NCBI GenBank assembly: GCA_963801035.1
Contig: CAWDDF010000005.1
Coordinates: forward strand, 1-64,000
DNA from: JACCZX01 sp963801035
GTDB lineage: Bacteria > Pseudomonadota > Gammaproteobacteria > Burkholderiales > Burkholderiaceae_F
DNA: 64,000 bases
Direction of reading: 5' to 3'
Under the pieces are notes generated by a model. The model did not search any database. It was not told the DNA's origin and was given only the letters and a program-made list of their open reading frames with translations. Of the stretch, positions 27,890-35,737 are shown in pieces. Each line of letters starts with the position of its first letter. Position 1 is the stretch's first letter. Position numbers and translations under genes: made by a program.

Positions 27890-29692
27890 ATGACGAGTTC
27901 GCCCCCGCCGCAACCGCGGTTGCTCGACGATCCGAACCTGCGCCGGCTGTTCGGCATGGTGCTCGGGTATCGAAAGGTGCTGGCGTTCGCGTTGCTCGCA
28001 ACGCTGGTCGCTGCAGCGACTGATCCCATTCTGGCGAAATTGACCGGCGTGCTGACTGACCGCGCTTTGCTGGAAAGCGATTCGAGCAGCTTGATGTGGC
28101 TACCGCTCGCGTTTGTCGGACTGTTCATCGTCAGAGGGCTTGCAACGTTTGCGAGCTCGTACCTGCTGAACCGCATTTCGCAATCCGTCCTGATGAACCT
28201 GCGCATGACCATGTTCGATCGCATGCTGCGCTGGCCGGCTGCGACGTTTGAGCAGATGCCGTCGAGCGTCGTCATCTCGAAGTTCGTCAATGAGGCGACC
28301 AACGCGCTGAATCTGGCGGCCGAGGTGTTGAGTACCGCGGTGCGTGACTCGCTGATCGTCGTCTTTTTGCTGTCGCTGCTTCTGTACTACAACTGGCAAT
28401 TGACGCTGGTGGCATTGGCGATCGCTCCGGTGATCGCGCTGACGCTGCGCGCATTCAATCGCCGCTTGCGCCGCCTCAATGTCGAGAACCAGGTGATGCT
28501 GGGCGAAATGACGCGCTCGGTTCAGGAAGTGCATGAAGGACGACGCGTCGTCAAGATCTACGACGGTGAAGGGTACGAAAATGAGCGCTTTCGACACATC
28601 AACGCCAGGCTGCGCGGCTTTGCGATGCGTATGCAGGTGGCGTGGTCGGCAGCGACGCCGCTGACGCAGATTGCGGGTGCGTTCGGTGTGGCGCTTGTGA
28701 TGATGGTGGCGATATGGCAAGCGCGCGATACGCAGCTGTCGGCCGGCGATTTCGTTACGTTTTTGGCTGCTGCGTTGTTGCTGTTGCCCGCGCTGCGGCA
28801 TCTGGCTTCGTTAAACGGTCCTCTCGCTCGCATGGCGGCCGCGGCACAGAGCGTGTTTGGCATGATGGATCTGCCCACCGAGGAGGACACCGGCACGAGC
28901 ACGATGGAGAAGTCGCGCGGCAAGGTCGAGTTCAGGCGAGTGTCATTCCGCTACCCGACTACAACCACCGATGCATTGGCGAGCGTTGACCTTAGCGTCG
29001 CACCGGGCGAAATGATTGCGCTGGTCGGTCCATCGGGCAGCGGCAAGACCACTCTGATCAATTTGATACCGCGCTTCATCAGCCCGACCTCCGGCGAAAT
29101 CCTGCTCGATGGCGTGCCGATTCATCAGTTGACGCTGGCAAGCTTGCGCCGGCAGGTCGCACTCGTATCGCAGGACATCGTGCTGTTCGACGACACTGTC
29201 GAAGCAAACATCGCCTACGGCGGGCAGCGCGGTGCGTCGAAGCAACGTGTGCGCGAAGTTGCCGAGGCGGCCTTCCTGCTGCCTCTGATTGAGTCGCTCC
29301 CGAACGGTTTCGATACGCCGATCGGTGAGAGTGCGGTCAGGTTGTCCGGTGGACAACGCCAGCGAATTTCTATTGCCCGTGCATTACTTAAGGACGCGCC
29401 GATTCTATTGCTCGACGAAGCCACCTCGGCTCTCGACTCCGAGTCGGAGCGCTACATCCAAGCATCGCTCGAGCGTCTGATGCAGGGTCGAACCACGTTC
29501 GTCGTCGCGCATCGGCTTTCGACGATCGAGCGAGCCGATCGCATCGTCGTGCTCGAGCATGGGCGCATCGTCGAAATTGGAAGTCATCGCGAGCTGCTGG
29601 CGCGCGCGGGTCTCTACGCGCACCTTTATCAGATTCAGTTCGCGACGCATTCGCCTGTGCAGCGGACGGAGATTTCGGAGCAGATCAAATGA
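27890..29692 (+). CDS. msbA: lipid A export ATP-binding/permease protein MsbA
   Basis: ABC half-transporter of 600 residues. Six transmembrane helices occupy about residues 25-315. The ATPase shows Walker A GPSGSGKTT, the signature LSGGQRQR, Walker B PILLLDEATSALD and the H-loop VVAHRLSTI. Homodimeric MsbA flips lipid A-core from the inner to the outer leaflet of the inner membrane. The LPS-assembly genes immediately upstream support this role over a generic exporter. The start follows the divergent GT9 gene. The stop overlaps the next gene by 4 bases (ATGA). Confidence 0.92.
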   Translation: MTSSPPPQPRLLDDPNLRRLFGMVLGYRKVLAFALLATLVAAATDPILAKLTGVLTDRALLESDSSSLMWLPLAFVGLFIVRGLATFASSYLLNRISQSVLMNLRMTMFDRMLRWPAATFEQMPSSVVISKFVNEATNALNLAAEVLSTAVRDSLIVVFLLSLLLYYNWQLTLVALAIAPVIALTLRAFNRRLRRLNVENQVMLGEMTRSVQEVHEGRRVVKIYDGEGYENERFRHINARLRGFAMRMQVAWSAATPLTQIAGAFGVALVMMVAIWQARDTQLSAGDFVTFLAAALLLLPALRHLASLNGPLARMAAAAQSVFGMMDLPTEEDTGTSTMEKSRGKVEFRRVSFRYPTTTTDALASVDLSVAPGEMIALVGPSGSGKTTLINLIPRFISPTSGEILLDGVPIHQLTLASLRRQVALVSQDIVLFDDTVEANIAYGGQRGASKQRVREVAEAAFLLPLIESLPNGFDTPIGESAVRLSGGQRQRISIARALLKDAPILLLDEATSALDSESERYIQASLERLMQGRTTFVVAHRLSTIERADRIVVLEHGRIVEIGSHRELLARAGLYAHLYQIQFATHSPVQRTEISEQIK

Positions 29693-30351
29693 AGGACGGC
29701 AGCAGCAGCAAACCGATCAGCCGCTACCCGGTGCCGTCGATTGACGACGTGCCAGAAGATTTGCGCGCGCGCATGCTCGAAGTGCAGGAGAAGGCCGGCT
29801 TCGTGCCCAATGTGTTCCTGACGCTGGCGCACCGGCCTGACGAATGCCGGGCCTTCTTCGCCTATCACGACGCGCTGATGCTGCGCGACTCGGGGCTGAC
29901 GAAAGGCGAAAGGGAAATGATCGTCGTCGCTACCAGCGGCGCCAACGACTGCCTGTATTGCATCGTTGCACACGGTGCGATCCTGCGCGTGTACGAGAAG
30001 CAAGCGCTGATCGCTGATCAAATTGCAGTCAACTATCGCAAGGCGGACATTACGGAGCGTCAGAAGGCAATGCTCGCGTTTGCAATGAAGGTGGCCACCG
30101 CATCGTCGACGATCGACGATGCCGACTTCAATGCTCTACGCAAGCAAGGCTTCAGCGATGAAGACATCTGGGATATCGGTGCCATCGCTGCGTTCTTTGC
30201 GCTGTCAAATCGAATGGCCAACATGATCGGCATGCGGCCTAACGACGAGTTTTATTTGTTGGGAAGAGTTGCCTCGCAAGAAGGAAGCGGGCTGAGTTTT
30301 TTGTGCAGCAGCGGCTGGCGCAGCTGCGCCGCCTACGTCGTCGGGCACTAA
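29689..30351 (+). CDS. peroxidase-related enzyme, carboxymuconolactone decarboxylase family
   Basis: AhpD-like protein of the CMD family. The active-site motif is ANDCLYCIVAHGAIL, with the CxxC and nearby His needed for peroxidase or disulphide chemistry. IPSIDDVPE-like opening residues and YRKADITERQKAMLAFA also fit. Family members end at FYLLGRVPR or similar. Here the frame continues with an unrelated tail (SQEGSGLSFL...) into a repeat. Removing the single G at about 30271 gives RVPRKKEAG and a stop at 30295, so I think the true protein is about 202 residues and the tail is a frameshift artefact. Translationally coupled to msbA. Confidence 0.85.
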   Translation: MKDGSSSKPISRYPVPSIDDVPEDLRARMLEVQEKAGFVPNVFLTLAHRPDECRAFFAYHDALMLRDSGLTKGEREMIVVATSGANDCLYCIVAHGAILRVYEKQALIADQIAVNYRKADITERQKAMLAFAMKVATASSTIDDADFNALRKQGFSDEDIWDIGAIAAFFALSNRMANMIGMRPNDEFYLLGRVASQEGSGLSFLCSSGWRSCAAYVVGH

Positions 30352-30361
30352 AGTGCCGACC

Positions 30362-30440
30362 ACTGCGGTACTCGCAGACGCCGCGCGCGAAAAAGGGCTA
30401 AAGCGCTTTTTCGCCGACACCCCGGCGCCTGCTCCGTTCC
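30362..30440 (+). repeat. partial copy of the dispersed inverted-repeat element (copy A1)
   Basis: This stretch resembles positions of the element at 48275-48360 in the same orientation: CTGCGGTACTCGC, then the hairpin GCGAAAAAG (30387-30395), loop GGCTAAAGCG, CTTTTTCGC (30406-30414), then CCGGCGC and GCTCCG. It lacks the long terminal inverted repeats and is in opposite orientation to copy A2, 100 bases further on. Confidence 0.7.
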
Positions 30441-30477
30441 TCGGGCGACGACTCAAAGGCGGCGCATCTGCGCCAGC

Positions 30478-30724
30478 CGCTGCTGTCGCGACATTGTCCC
30501 GATCTGAGATGTTTTTCTTTTTACCCCAACCCAAGAGAATGGTGCCGGCGCAAGCGTTTGGCGTCGCGGCGCTGCCTTGGGCGTCGTCGAGGAGCGGAGC
30601 CGAGCCGGGGCCTTTGAGCAAAACAGCGCTTTAGCCCTGTTTTGCGCCGGCTCGGCGAGTACCGCAGAGCAGGGTCGAAGACCCCGACGACTCAGGCAGC
30701 GCCGCGACGCCAAACGCTTGCGCT
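30478..30724 (-). repeat. dispersed inverted-repeat element, copy A2
   Basis: Element with perfect 29-base terminal inverted repeats at 30548-30576 and 30695-30723 (ends GCGCAAGCG...GCTGCC). Its centre is a hairpin: GCAAAACAG at 30618-30626 pairs with CTGTTTTGC at 30637-30645 around loop CGCTTTAGCC. The homologous region continues left to about 30478 (GATCTGAGATG and CCAACCCA). It matches copy B at 48218-48468 when that is reverse-complemented. No coding frame in it is convincing. The 30352-30745 interval holds only A1, A2 and spacer. Confidence 0.8.
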
Positions 30725-30745
30725 CACTGACAAACACACGCAACC

Positions 30746-31426
30746 TCACGCCAAACGCCGACGCCCCGCAAACCCGTGCCTAACGCGATCAAGCCGCGCT
30801 GACGCAACGACCACCAGTGCATCGAGCGCGCAATAGAAGGCGCCAGCAGCCATGGGTGGATTGGTTGTGACGAGTGATGTGCCAGGTACTTCTCGCGCCC
30901 AGCTCCAGTTCCCGAGCCATGTTCCCCAAAGCTCCAGCGCGAGCGCTAGTACGAACGTGCTTGCATAGAGACGCCGCTGACGCGGCATTACTACCGACGC
31001 TGTCAGCAGAATGCCGAAAAGCAGAACACCAAACGTGTCGATTCCAGCAGCGGCAACCGCAAGTGAATAGATGCCGGCACTGCCAATAATGGTGAGCGCC
31101 GCACCGTCCGACATCCTGCGCGCCAGCGACAGTCCAAGCAGCAGCAGCAGAACGTGGCCGGGTGGGACGAACAACGGAATGTTGTCGAGCCGATACGTGT
31201 ACAGCCCCCAGCCGAGCGACAGCACGATTTCGCCCGCGGTGGCGATTACAAGGCACGCCATCAGCATGAATCGCGTGTCCGAGTCGACATCTGACAGCAA
31301 CGAGAACAGCGTCAGCCAAACGATCAGACCGATTACCGTTTGCCCGACAATGTTGGTGTACATGTCGGCGGCGAGCCCACCGACGAGAGTCGCCACTATC
31401 AGCAGGATGCGGGTGCTAGAACTCAC
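30746..31426 (-). CDS. polytopic membrane protein of unknown function
   Basis: Protein of 226 residues with about seven predicted transmembrane helices; hydrophobic stretches begin ILLIVATLVGGLA and VGLIVWLTLFSLL, and others follow. Conserved-looking loops include IPLFVPPGHVLLLLLG and LELWGTWLGNWSWAREVPG, the latter rich in Trp. I do not recognise a named family with confidence; the loops are loosely reminiscent of membrane proteins annotated with carotenoid biosynthesis, but that is weak. The GTG start overlaps the rng stop by one base (TAGTG), so it is coupled to rng at the end of the maf/rng group. Confidence 0.75.
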   Translation of the reverse strand: MSSSTRILLIVATLVGGLAADMYTNIVGQTVIGLIVWLTLFSLLSDVDSDTRFMLMACLVIATAGEIVLSLGWGLYTYRLDNIPLFVPPGHVLLLLLGLSLARRMSDGAALTIIGSAGIYSLAVAAAGIDTFGVLLFGILLTASVVMPRQRRLYASTFVLALALELWGTWLGNWSWAREVPGTSLVTTNPPMAAGAFYCALDALVVVASARLDRVRHGFAGRRRLA

Positions 31427-32883
31427 TACATCAGCACCACGTCGTATTGCTCCTGCGAATACATCGTCTCGACCTGCATCGATACCGGCTTGCCGATGAA
31501 ATCCGACAGCATCGCGAGCGACTGTGATTCGTCCTCGAGGAACAGATCAATCACCTGCTGAGATGCGAGTATCCGGAACTCACGCGTCTCGTCGAACAGG
31601 CGCGATTCGCGCAGGATCTCACGCAGGATCTCGAAACACATCGTGCGTGACGTCTTGACTTGTCCGCGCGCCTGGCACATGGGACAGGGCTCGCACAGGA
31701 TGTGCGCCAGCGATTCGCGCGTGCGCTTGCGCGTCATTTCTACCAGACCAAGCTGCGTGAACCCGCTCACTGTCATGCGTGTGCGGTCGCGCGCGAGCGC
31801 CTTTTTGAACTCTGCGAGCACGGCGTCCTGGTGTTCGACACTCATCATGTCGATGAAGTCGACGATGATGATGCCGCCGAGGTTGCGCAGCCTCAACTGG
31901 CGTGCGATCGCCTGCGCGGCTTCGAGATTCGTCTTGTATATCGTGTCGTCGAAATTGCGCGTCCCGACAAAGCCGCCGGTGTTCACGTCGACGGTCGTCA
32001 TCGCCTCGGTCTGGTCGATGATCAGGTAGCCGCCCGACTTCAGCTCGACTCTGCGCGCCAGCGCGCGCTCGATCTCCGCATCGATAGAGTGAAGATCGAA
32101 CAGCGGGCGCTCGCCGGTGTAATGGATCAACTTGTCTTCAACGCGCGGCACGAATTGAAGCGCGAACTGTTGCAGCTTGACGAAGTTCTCTCGCGAATCG
32201 ATCTGGACGGAGGTGGTCGCCTCGGTCGTCACATCGCGCAATATGCGTTGCGCAAGCCATAGTTCCTGATACAGAACCGCGGGCGCAATGCTTTCGGCGC
32301 GACGCTCCTCAATACGACGCCAAAGTACGCGCAAATACTCCAGATCGTTGGCGAGGTCCGCCTCAGTGGCGTCTTCCGCGCTGGTGCGAATGATGTAGCC
32401 GCCACGCTCGTCGGGGGGTACCAGGCGTTGCAGCATCTCGCGCAATTGAGTGCGCTCCTCCTCGTTCTCGATGCGCTGCGAGATGCCGATGTGCGCGTCC
32501 TGCGGCAAATAGACCAGCATCCGGCCCGCGATACTGACCTGCGTTGACAGGCGCGCACCCTTGCTGCCTATCGGATCCTTGATGACCTGCACCAGCAGCG
32601 TCTCGCCTTCGTGAATCAAGCGCTCAATCGGTAATGGCTTTTCCGGGGCCACCTGCCGAAATTCCCAGATATCGGCGACGTGCAAGAACGCGGCACGCTC
32701 GAGCCCGATATCGACAAATGCGGACTGCATTCCGGGCAGCACACGCACAACTTTTCCGAGATAGATGTTGCCGACGATGCCACGCGCCGCGCTTCGCTCG
32801 ATGTGCAACTCCTGGACGACGCCGGCCAGTAGAACAGCGACTCGCGTTTCCTGGGGGGTGATGTTGATCAGAATGTCTTCCAT
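31426..32883 (-). CDS. rng: ribonuclease G
   Basis: RNase E/G family endoribonuclease of 485 residues. It shows an S1 RNA-binding domain (GNIYLGKVVRVLPGMQSAF), the 5'-sensor/DNase I-like region with catalytic acidic residues in TVDVNTGG and GGIIIVDFIDM, and a zinc-link CEPCPMC near residue 405. The length matches RNase G (about 489) rather than RNase E. It matures 16S rRNA 5' ends and degrades mRNA. The ATG at 32883 (MEDILINIT) is the conserved start; the longer open frame is not used. In betaproteobacteria rng follows maf, but here a small divergent gene lies between them. Confidence 0.95.
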   Translation of the reverse strand: MEDILINITPQETRVAVLLAGVVQELHIERSAARGIVGNIYLGKVVRVLPGMQSAFVDIGLERAAFLHVADIWEFRQVAPEKPLPIERLIHEGETLLVQVIKDPIGSKGARLSTQVSIAGRMLVYLPQDAHIGISQRIENEEERTQLREMLQRLVPPDERGGYIIRTSAEDATEADLANDLEYLRVLWRRIEERRAESIAPAVLYQELWLAQRILRDVTTEATTSVQIDSRENFVKLQQFALQFVPRVEDKLIHYTGERPLFDLHSIDAEIERALARRVELKSGGYLIIDQTEAMTTVDVNTGGFVGTRNFDDTIYKTNLEAAQAIARQLRLRNLGGIIIVDFIDMMSVEHQDAVLAEFKKALARDRTRMTVSGFTQLGLVEMTRKRTRESLAHILCEPCPMCQARGQVKTSRTMCFEILREILRESRLFDETREFRILASQQVIDLFLEDESQSLAMLSDFIGKPVSMQVETMYSQEQYDVVLM

Positions 32884-33039
32884 GGGCGCGCGATGGTATC
32901 GCAGCCACCTAGGGGGAACCCTACTGCGGGCGCTTGAATTCAGGCAACGCATAAGGTTATGCTTGCACTGCATGTGACCGGCCCGCGCTTGCGTTGGGGC
33001 GCCAACTGCAATCAACCAACAACCAGGGAGAGAAAACTT

Positions 33040-33252
33040 ATGAAGACCCTAGCTTCCATATCAATCGCCTGCTGCCTAGGCCTCGCCGCAGCTGGCGTCG
33101 CTGCTCAGGACAAGAAGGCGGCACCAATGACGGCAGCAGATTGCAAGACCTACCAGGACGGAGTCGCGAAGGACGCCAAGATGAAAAACGCGGACAAGGA
33201 CAAGGAGTGCAAGGCCTTGGCGGACAAAGCCGCTGCAGCGCCGAAGAAGTAG
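33040..33252 (+). CDS. small exported Lys/Ala-rich protein
   Basis: Protein of 70 residues with a clear signal peptide (MKTLASISIACCLGLAAAGVAAQ) and a mature part of about 47 residues that is rich in Lys, Asp and Ala. Two Cys (residues near 35 and 56) could form a disulphide. I do not recognise a family. AGGGAGAG lies upstream of the ATG and a strong terminator follows, so it is its own transcription unit inserted between the convergent-facing maf and rng genes. Confidence 0.75.
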   Translation: MKTLASISIACCLGLAAAGVAAQDKKAAPMTAADCKTYQDGVAKDAKMKNADKDKECKALADKAAAAPKK

Positions 33253-33270
33253 GTAGGTCTTTTCCGGTGA

Positions 33271-33306
33271 AACGGCTCGCCGATAGAACGGCGGGCCGTT
33301 TTCTTT
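33271..33306 (+). terminator. Rho-independent terminator
   Basis: AACGGCTCGCCG at 33271-33282 pairs with CGGCGGGCCGTT at 33289-33300 around loop ATAGAA, with one G-T pair. A TTTTCTTT tract follows. It ends the small exported protein gene, 18 bases after its stop, and sits just before the maf stop on the other strand. Confidence 0.85.
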
Positions 33307-33309
33307 AGT

Positions 33310-33921
33310 TCACAGCACTTTCAGTCCCGCGTTAGAAAGCAACTGCGCCGTTTCAAAGAGCGGTAATCCCATTACGCCCGAGTAACTGCCTTCCAGGCGC
33401 TCGATGAAGATCGATGCGAGCCCCTGTATCGCATAACCTCCTGCCTTGTCGTACGGCTCCGATGTCGCGCAGTAGCGCTGAATTTCGTCGTTGCTAAGCG
33501 CGCGCAGAGTCACCTGCGAAACCGACGTTGCGGTAGTTAACGAACCTTCCATTGCCAGCGCCACCGAAGTACGCACTTCGTGCGTGCGCCCCGATAGTTT
33601 GCGCATGAACTCGCGTCCCTGCTCCACGTTGGCCGGCTTGGCGAGAACGGCTCCATCGACGATGACGATGGTATCGGCCGACAGCACCGGCCGGTACAGC
33701 ATCGATCGCATCCTTAATACGTCAAGGCCGAATGCCGCCTTCTCCCGCGCGGTGCGCTCGACGTAATCGGCGCACGACTCGCCCACGTGCTGTGATTCGT
33801 CGACATCGGGTCCGCGCGGGGTCGCAAGGCGTAACAGCAGCGGATCGAACTTGATGCCAATCTGCTTTAGCAGCTCGCGTCTGCGTGGGCTGCGTGATGC
33901 GAGATAGAGCACGCCTGGCAT
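33310..33921 (-). CDS. maf: Maf family nucleotide pyrophosphatase
   Basis: Protein of 203 residues. LASRSPRRRELLKQIGI near residue 7 is the Maf N-terminal signature, and ADTIVIVDGAVLAKP carries the catalytic Asp. GGYAIQGLASIFIERLEGSYSGVMGLPL completes the conserved core. Maf proteins hydrolyse dTTP, UTP and modified nucleotides, limiting their misincorporation. It belongs to the nadD-rsfS-rlmH-maf-rng group. The start codon directly abuts a 268-bp palindromic element at 33923-34190, so its leader and any Shine-Dalgarno come from that element. Confidence 0.93.
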   Translation of the reverse strand: MPGVLYLASRSPRRRELLKQIGIKFDPLLLRLATPRGPDVDESQHVGESCADYVERTAREKAAFGLDVLRMRSMLYRPVLSADTIVIVDGAVLAKPANVEQGREFMRKLSGRTHEVRTSVALAMEGSLTTATSVSQVTLRALSNDEIQRYCATSEPYDKAGGYAIQGLASIFIERLEGSYSGVMGLPLFETAQLLSNAGLKVL

Positions 33922-33922
33922 T

Positions 33923-34190
33923 GGAGGCTATCTCATGAGCCCGCATGACCGCGGGCGGGGTGAGCGTGGCGCAGAGCTAGGCGCCGAGGACGCCGTGTGT
34001 TGATACACACCAGGACGAGGCAACAACGCGCTGCGCCACGCGCACCCCGCTCCCGAAGGGTTGTCACCAAAACGGGCGTCTGCGTCGTTGCGCTCCTTGC
34101 CAAGGCGTTAGCCTTGGCGGCGTCGCGACGCCTAGCATCCATCCCGTTTTGGTGGCAACGCGGCTCACGCGGGCTCATGAGATAGTCTCC
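33923..34190. repeat. 268-bp nested palindromic element between rlmH and maf
   Basis: Outer arms of 22 bases at 33923-33944 and 34169-34190 are inverted repeats with one mismatch (core CTATCTCATGAGCCCGC). Inside are two large stems. The first pairs 33957-33974 with 34031-34048 (18 bases, one mismatch) and encloses GTGTGT/ACACAC at 33995-34010. The second pairs 34060-34076 with 34143-34159 (17 bases, one mismatch) and encloses GCCAAGGC/GCCTTGGC at 34099-34118. No coding frame is convincing. It looks like a MITE or a large structured RNA/DNA element. It lies 14 bases after the rlmH stop and 1 base before the maf start codon. Confidence 0.85.
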
Positions 34191-34204
34191 ACTCACTGGG
34201 CTCG

Positions 34205-34675
34205 CTAGGCTCGGTGGTATGGGTGGCCGGCAAGCATCGAAGACGCGCGATACAACTGCTCGGCCAGCATGACTCTTGCCAGCGCATGCGGCAGCGTCAT
34301 GCTCGACAGTCGTAGCAGTATGCGAGCTTCTTGCTTCAACGTTGCATCGAGACCGTCGGCGGCGCCGATTGCAAAAGCAACGTCTTCGGCGGAGTCACGC
34401 CAGCGCTGAAGCTGATCGGCGAGTTGCTGCGTCGTCCAGTCTTTGCCTCGCTCGTCGAGCGCGACCAGCGACGTGTCACGGGGTAGCGCGGCGCGAATGC
34501 GAGCCGCCTCGGCGCTCAGCACGCGCGTGAGGGGAACATTGCCATGACGAGGCTCGGCCTTGATCAGCTTGCACTCCACTTTGAATTCGGCGGGAAGACG
34601 CGAGAGGTACTCGTTGACCGCTGCATCGGCCCACGGTGGCTGCCGCTGGCCGACCGCAACCACGGTGATTTTCAT
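34205..34675 (-). CDS. rlmH: 23S rRNA (pseudouridine(1915)-N(3))-methyltransferase RlmH
   Basis: SPOUT-fold methyltransferase of 156 residues, which methylates pseudouridine 1915 in helix 69 of 23S rRNA using SAM. Recognised by LVALDERGKDWTTQQLADQ, the SAM-binding knot FAIGAADGLD and the C-terminal RLSSMTLPHALARVMLAEQLYRA split by the knot. The length is the family standard (155). It follows rsfS by 5 bases in the same operon. Confidence 0.95.
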   Translation of the reverse strand: MKITVVAVGQRQPPWADAAVNEYLSRLPAEFKVECKLIKAEPRHGNVPLTRVLSAEAARIRAALPRDTSLVALDERGKDWTTQQLADQLQRWRDSAEDVAFAIGAADGLDATLKQEARILLRLSSMTLPHALARVMLAEQLYRASSMLAGHPYHRA

Positions 34676-34680
34676 TGCAG

Positions 34681-35079
34681 CTACCTGGCAGATCCCGCTC
34701 TTTTCGCCTTGCCTGAGGACTTTTTCGTCGCTGCGTGGCCAGACTTGAGGTGAACCGGCTTACCACCCCATATTTCTTCCAGGTTGTAGTACGCGCGATA
34801 GGCCGGTTGCATGATGTGCACGATCACTTCGTTGCAGTCGACCAGCACCCATTCACCGGCGTCGGCGCCCTCGACACTAACGATATCGCCGCCGGCTTCC
34901 TTGACTTTCTCGACAACGGAGGATGCAAGTGCGCGGGTTTGGCGGTTCGAGGTGCCGCTGGCGATGACGACGCGCTCGAACATGTCCGATAACCCGGCGG
35001 TGTTGAAGACCGCGATGTTCTGCGCCTTGACGTCCTCGAGCGCATCGACGACCAGGCGCTGCAGCTTTCTGATATCCAA
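34681..35079 (-). CDS. rsfS: ribosome silencing factor RsfS
   Basis: Protein of 132 residues that binds ribosomal protein uL14 and blocks subunit joining in starvation. The start LDIRKLQRLVVDALEDVKAQ and the core FERVVIASGTSNRQTRALAS, EGADAGEWVLVDCNEVIVHIM and AYYNLEEIWG are family hallmarks. The start codon is TTG at 35079, 1 base after the nadD stop and preceded by a GGGA element. The frame is open to 35214 but the residues upstream belong to nadD in another frame. The Lys-rich C-terminal tail (KSSGKAKR) is common in betaproteobacteria. Confidence 0.92.
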   Translation of the reverse strand: MDIRKLQRLVVDALEDVKAQNIAVFNTAGLSDMFERVVIASGTSNRQTRALASSVVEKVKEAGGDIVSVEGADAGEWVLVDCNEVIVHIMQPAYRAYYNLEEIWGGKPVHLKSGHAATKKSSGKAKRAGSAR

Positions 35080-35080
35080 A

Positions 35081-35734
35081 TTAATCCCGATACAGATGAT
35101 GCGAATCAATATAGTCGAGCACAGCGGCAGGAACCATCGCCGACAGGCGCTGCGCCCGTTCGGTTGAGTCCGGCTCGCGAAGCAAACGACGAACCTCGGT
35201 GGCTGAAGCGTCAACCGGCGTCATTTTAAATTCGACTATGCCGCCGCCGGGTTCAATTGCGAGAGATGCAGCATCGCTTAGCTGCTTTCCGAGGATCATC
35301 GTCGCGCTTGATGGCGGCGGTGCGCCGGCGCGAGACGCAACGGCGATGTGCGCGAGCTCGATTACTTGTTGCCACTCGCGCCAGCTGTCCAGACGCGCGA
35401 ACTGGTCCGAACCCATGATCAGCACGAGCGGGCGGCCCGGCAACTGTGAGCGCAGCGCCCGCAAAGTATCGATCGTGTAGGTCACGCCGCCACGCTCGAT
35501 CTCGCGCATATCGAGCGTGAATCGCGGATCGCCGGCGATCGCCAGTTGAACCATTTGCGCGCGGTGTTCCGCTGCGGTGATCGGGCCTTTCTGCCATGGC
35601 TGCGCCGCGGGTAAGAAGCGCACCTCGGCCAGCGGCAAATGCTTCAGCGCGTCCCGCGCGAGCTGCAAATGGCCGTAATGAATCGGATCGAAGCTGCCTC
35701 CGAGCAGGCCGATCGGCGCCGCTGTGGCCTCCAT
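35081..35734 (-). CDS. nadD: nicotinate-nucleotide adenylyltransferase
   Basis: Protein of 217 residues that joins nicotinate mononucleotide to ATP in NAD synthesis. It has the nucleotidyltransferase motif GGSFDPIHYGHLQLAR near residues 12-27, RPLVLIMGSDQFARLDSWREW in the middle, and a T-V-R type C-terminal motif (SATEVRRLL). The C-terminal YIDSHHLY is also typical. It sits 3 bases downstream of hemF, upstream of rsfS, in the conserved order. Confidence 0.94.
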   Translation of the reverse strand: MEATAAPIGLLGGSFDPIHYGHLQLARDALKHLPLAEVRFLPAAQPWQKGPITAAEHRAQMVQLAIAGDPRFTLDMREIERGGVTYTIDTLRALRSQLPGRPLVLIMGSDQFARLDSWREWQQVIELAHIAVASRAGAPPPSSATMILGKQLSDAASLAIEPGGGIVEFKMTPVDASATEVRRLLREPDSTERAQRLSAMVPAAVLDYIDSHHLYRD

Positions 35735-35737
35735 GCA

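Noticed and set aside
30352..30745. Several 60-98 codon frames in the repeat region
   Set aside because: They run through inverted repeats on both strands, have no domain and arise from the high GC content.
33933..34196. Open frames of 62-87 codons inside the rlmH-maf palindrome
   Set aside because: Mirror-image frames on both strands are expected from a palindrome; no start signals or domains.
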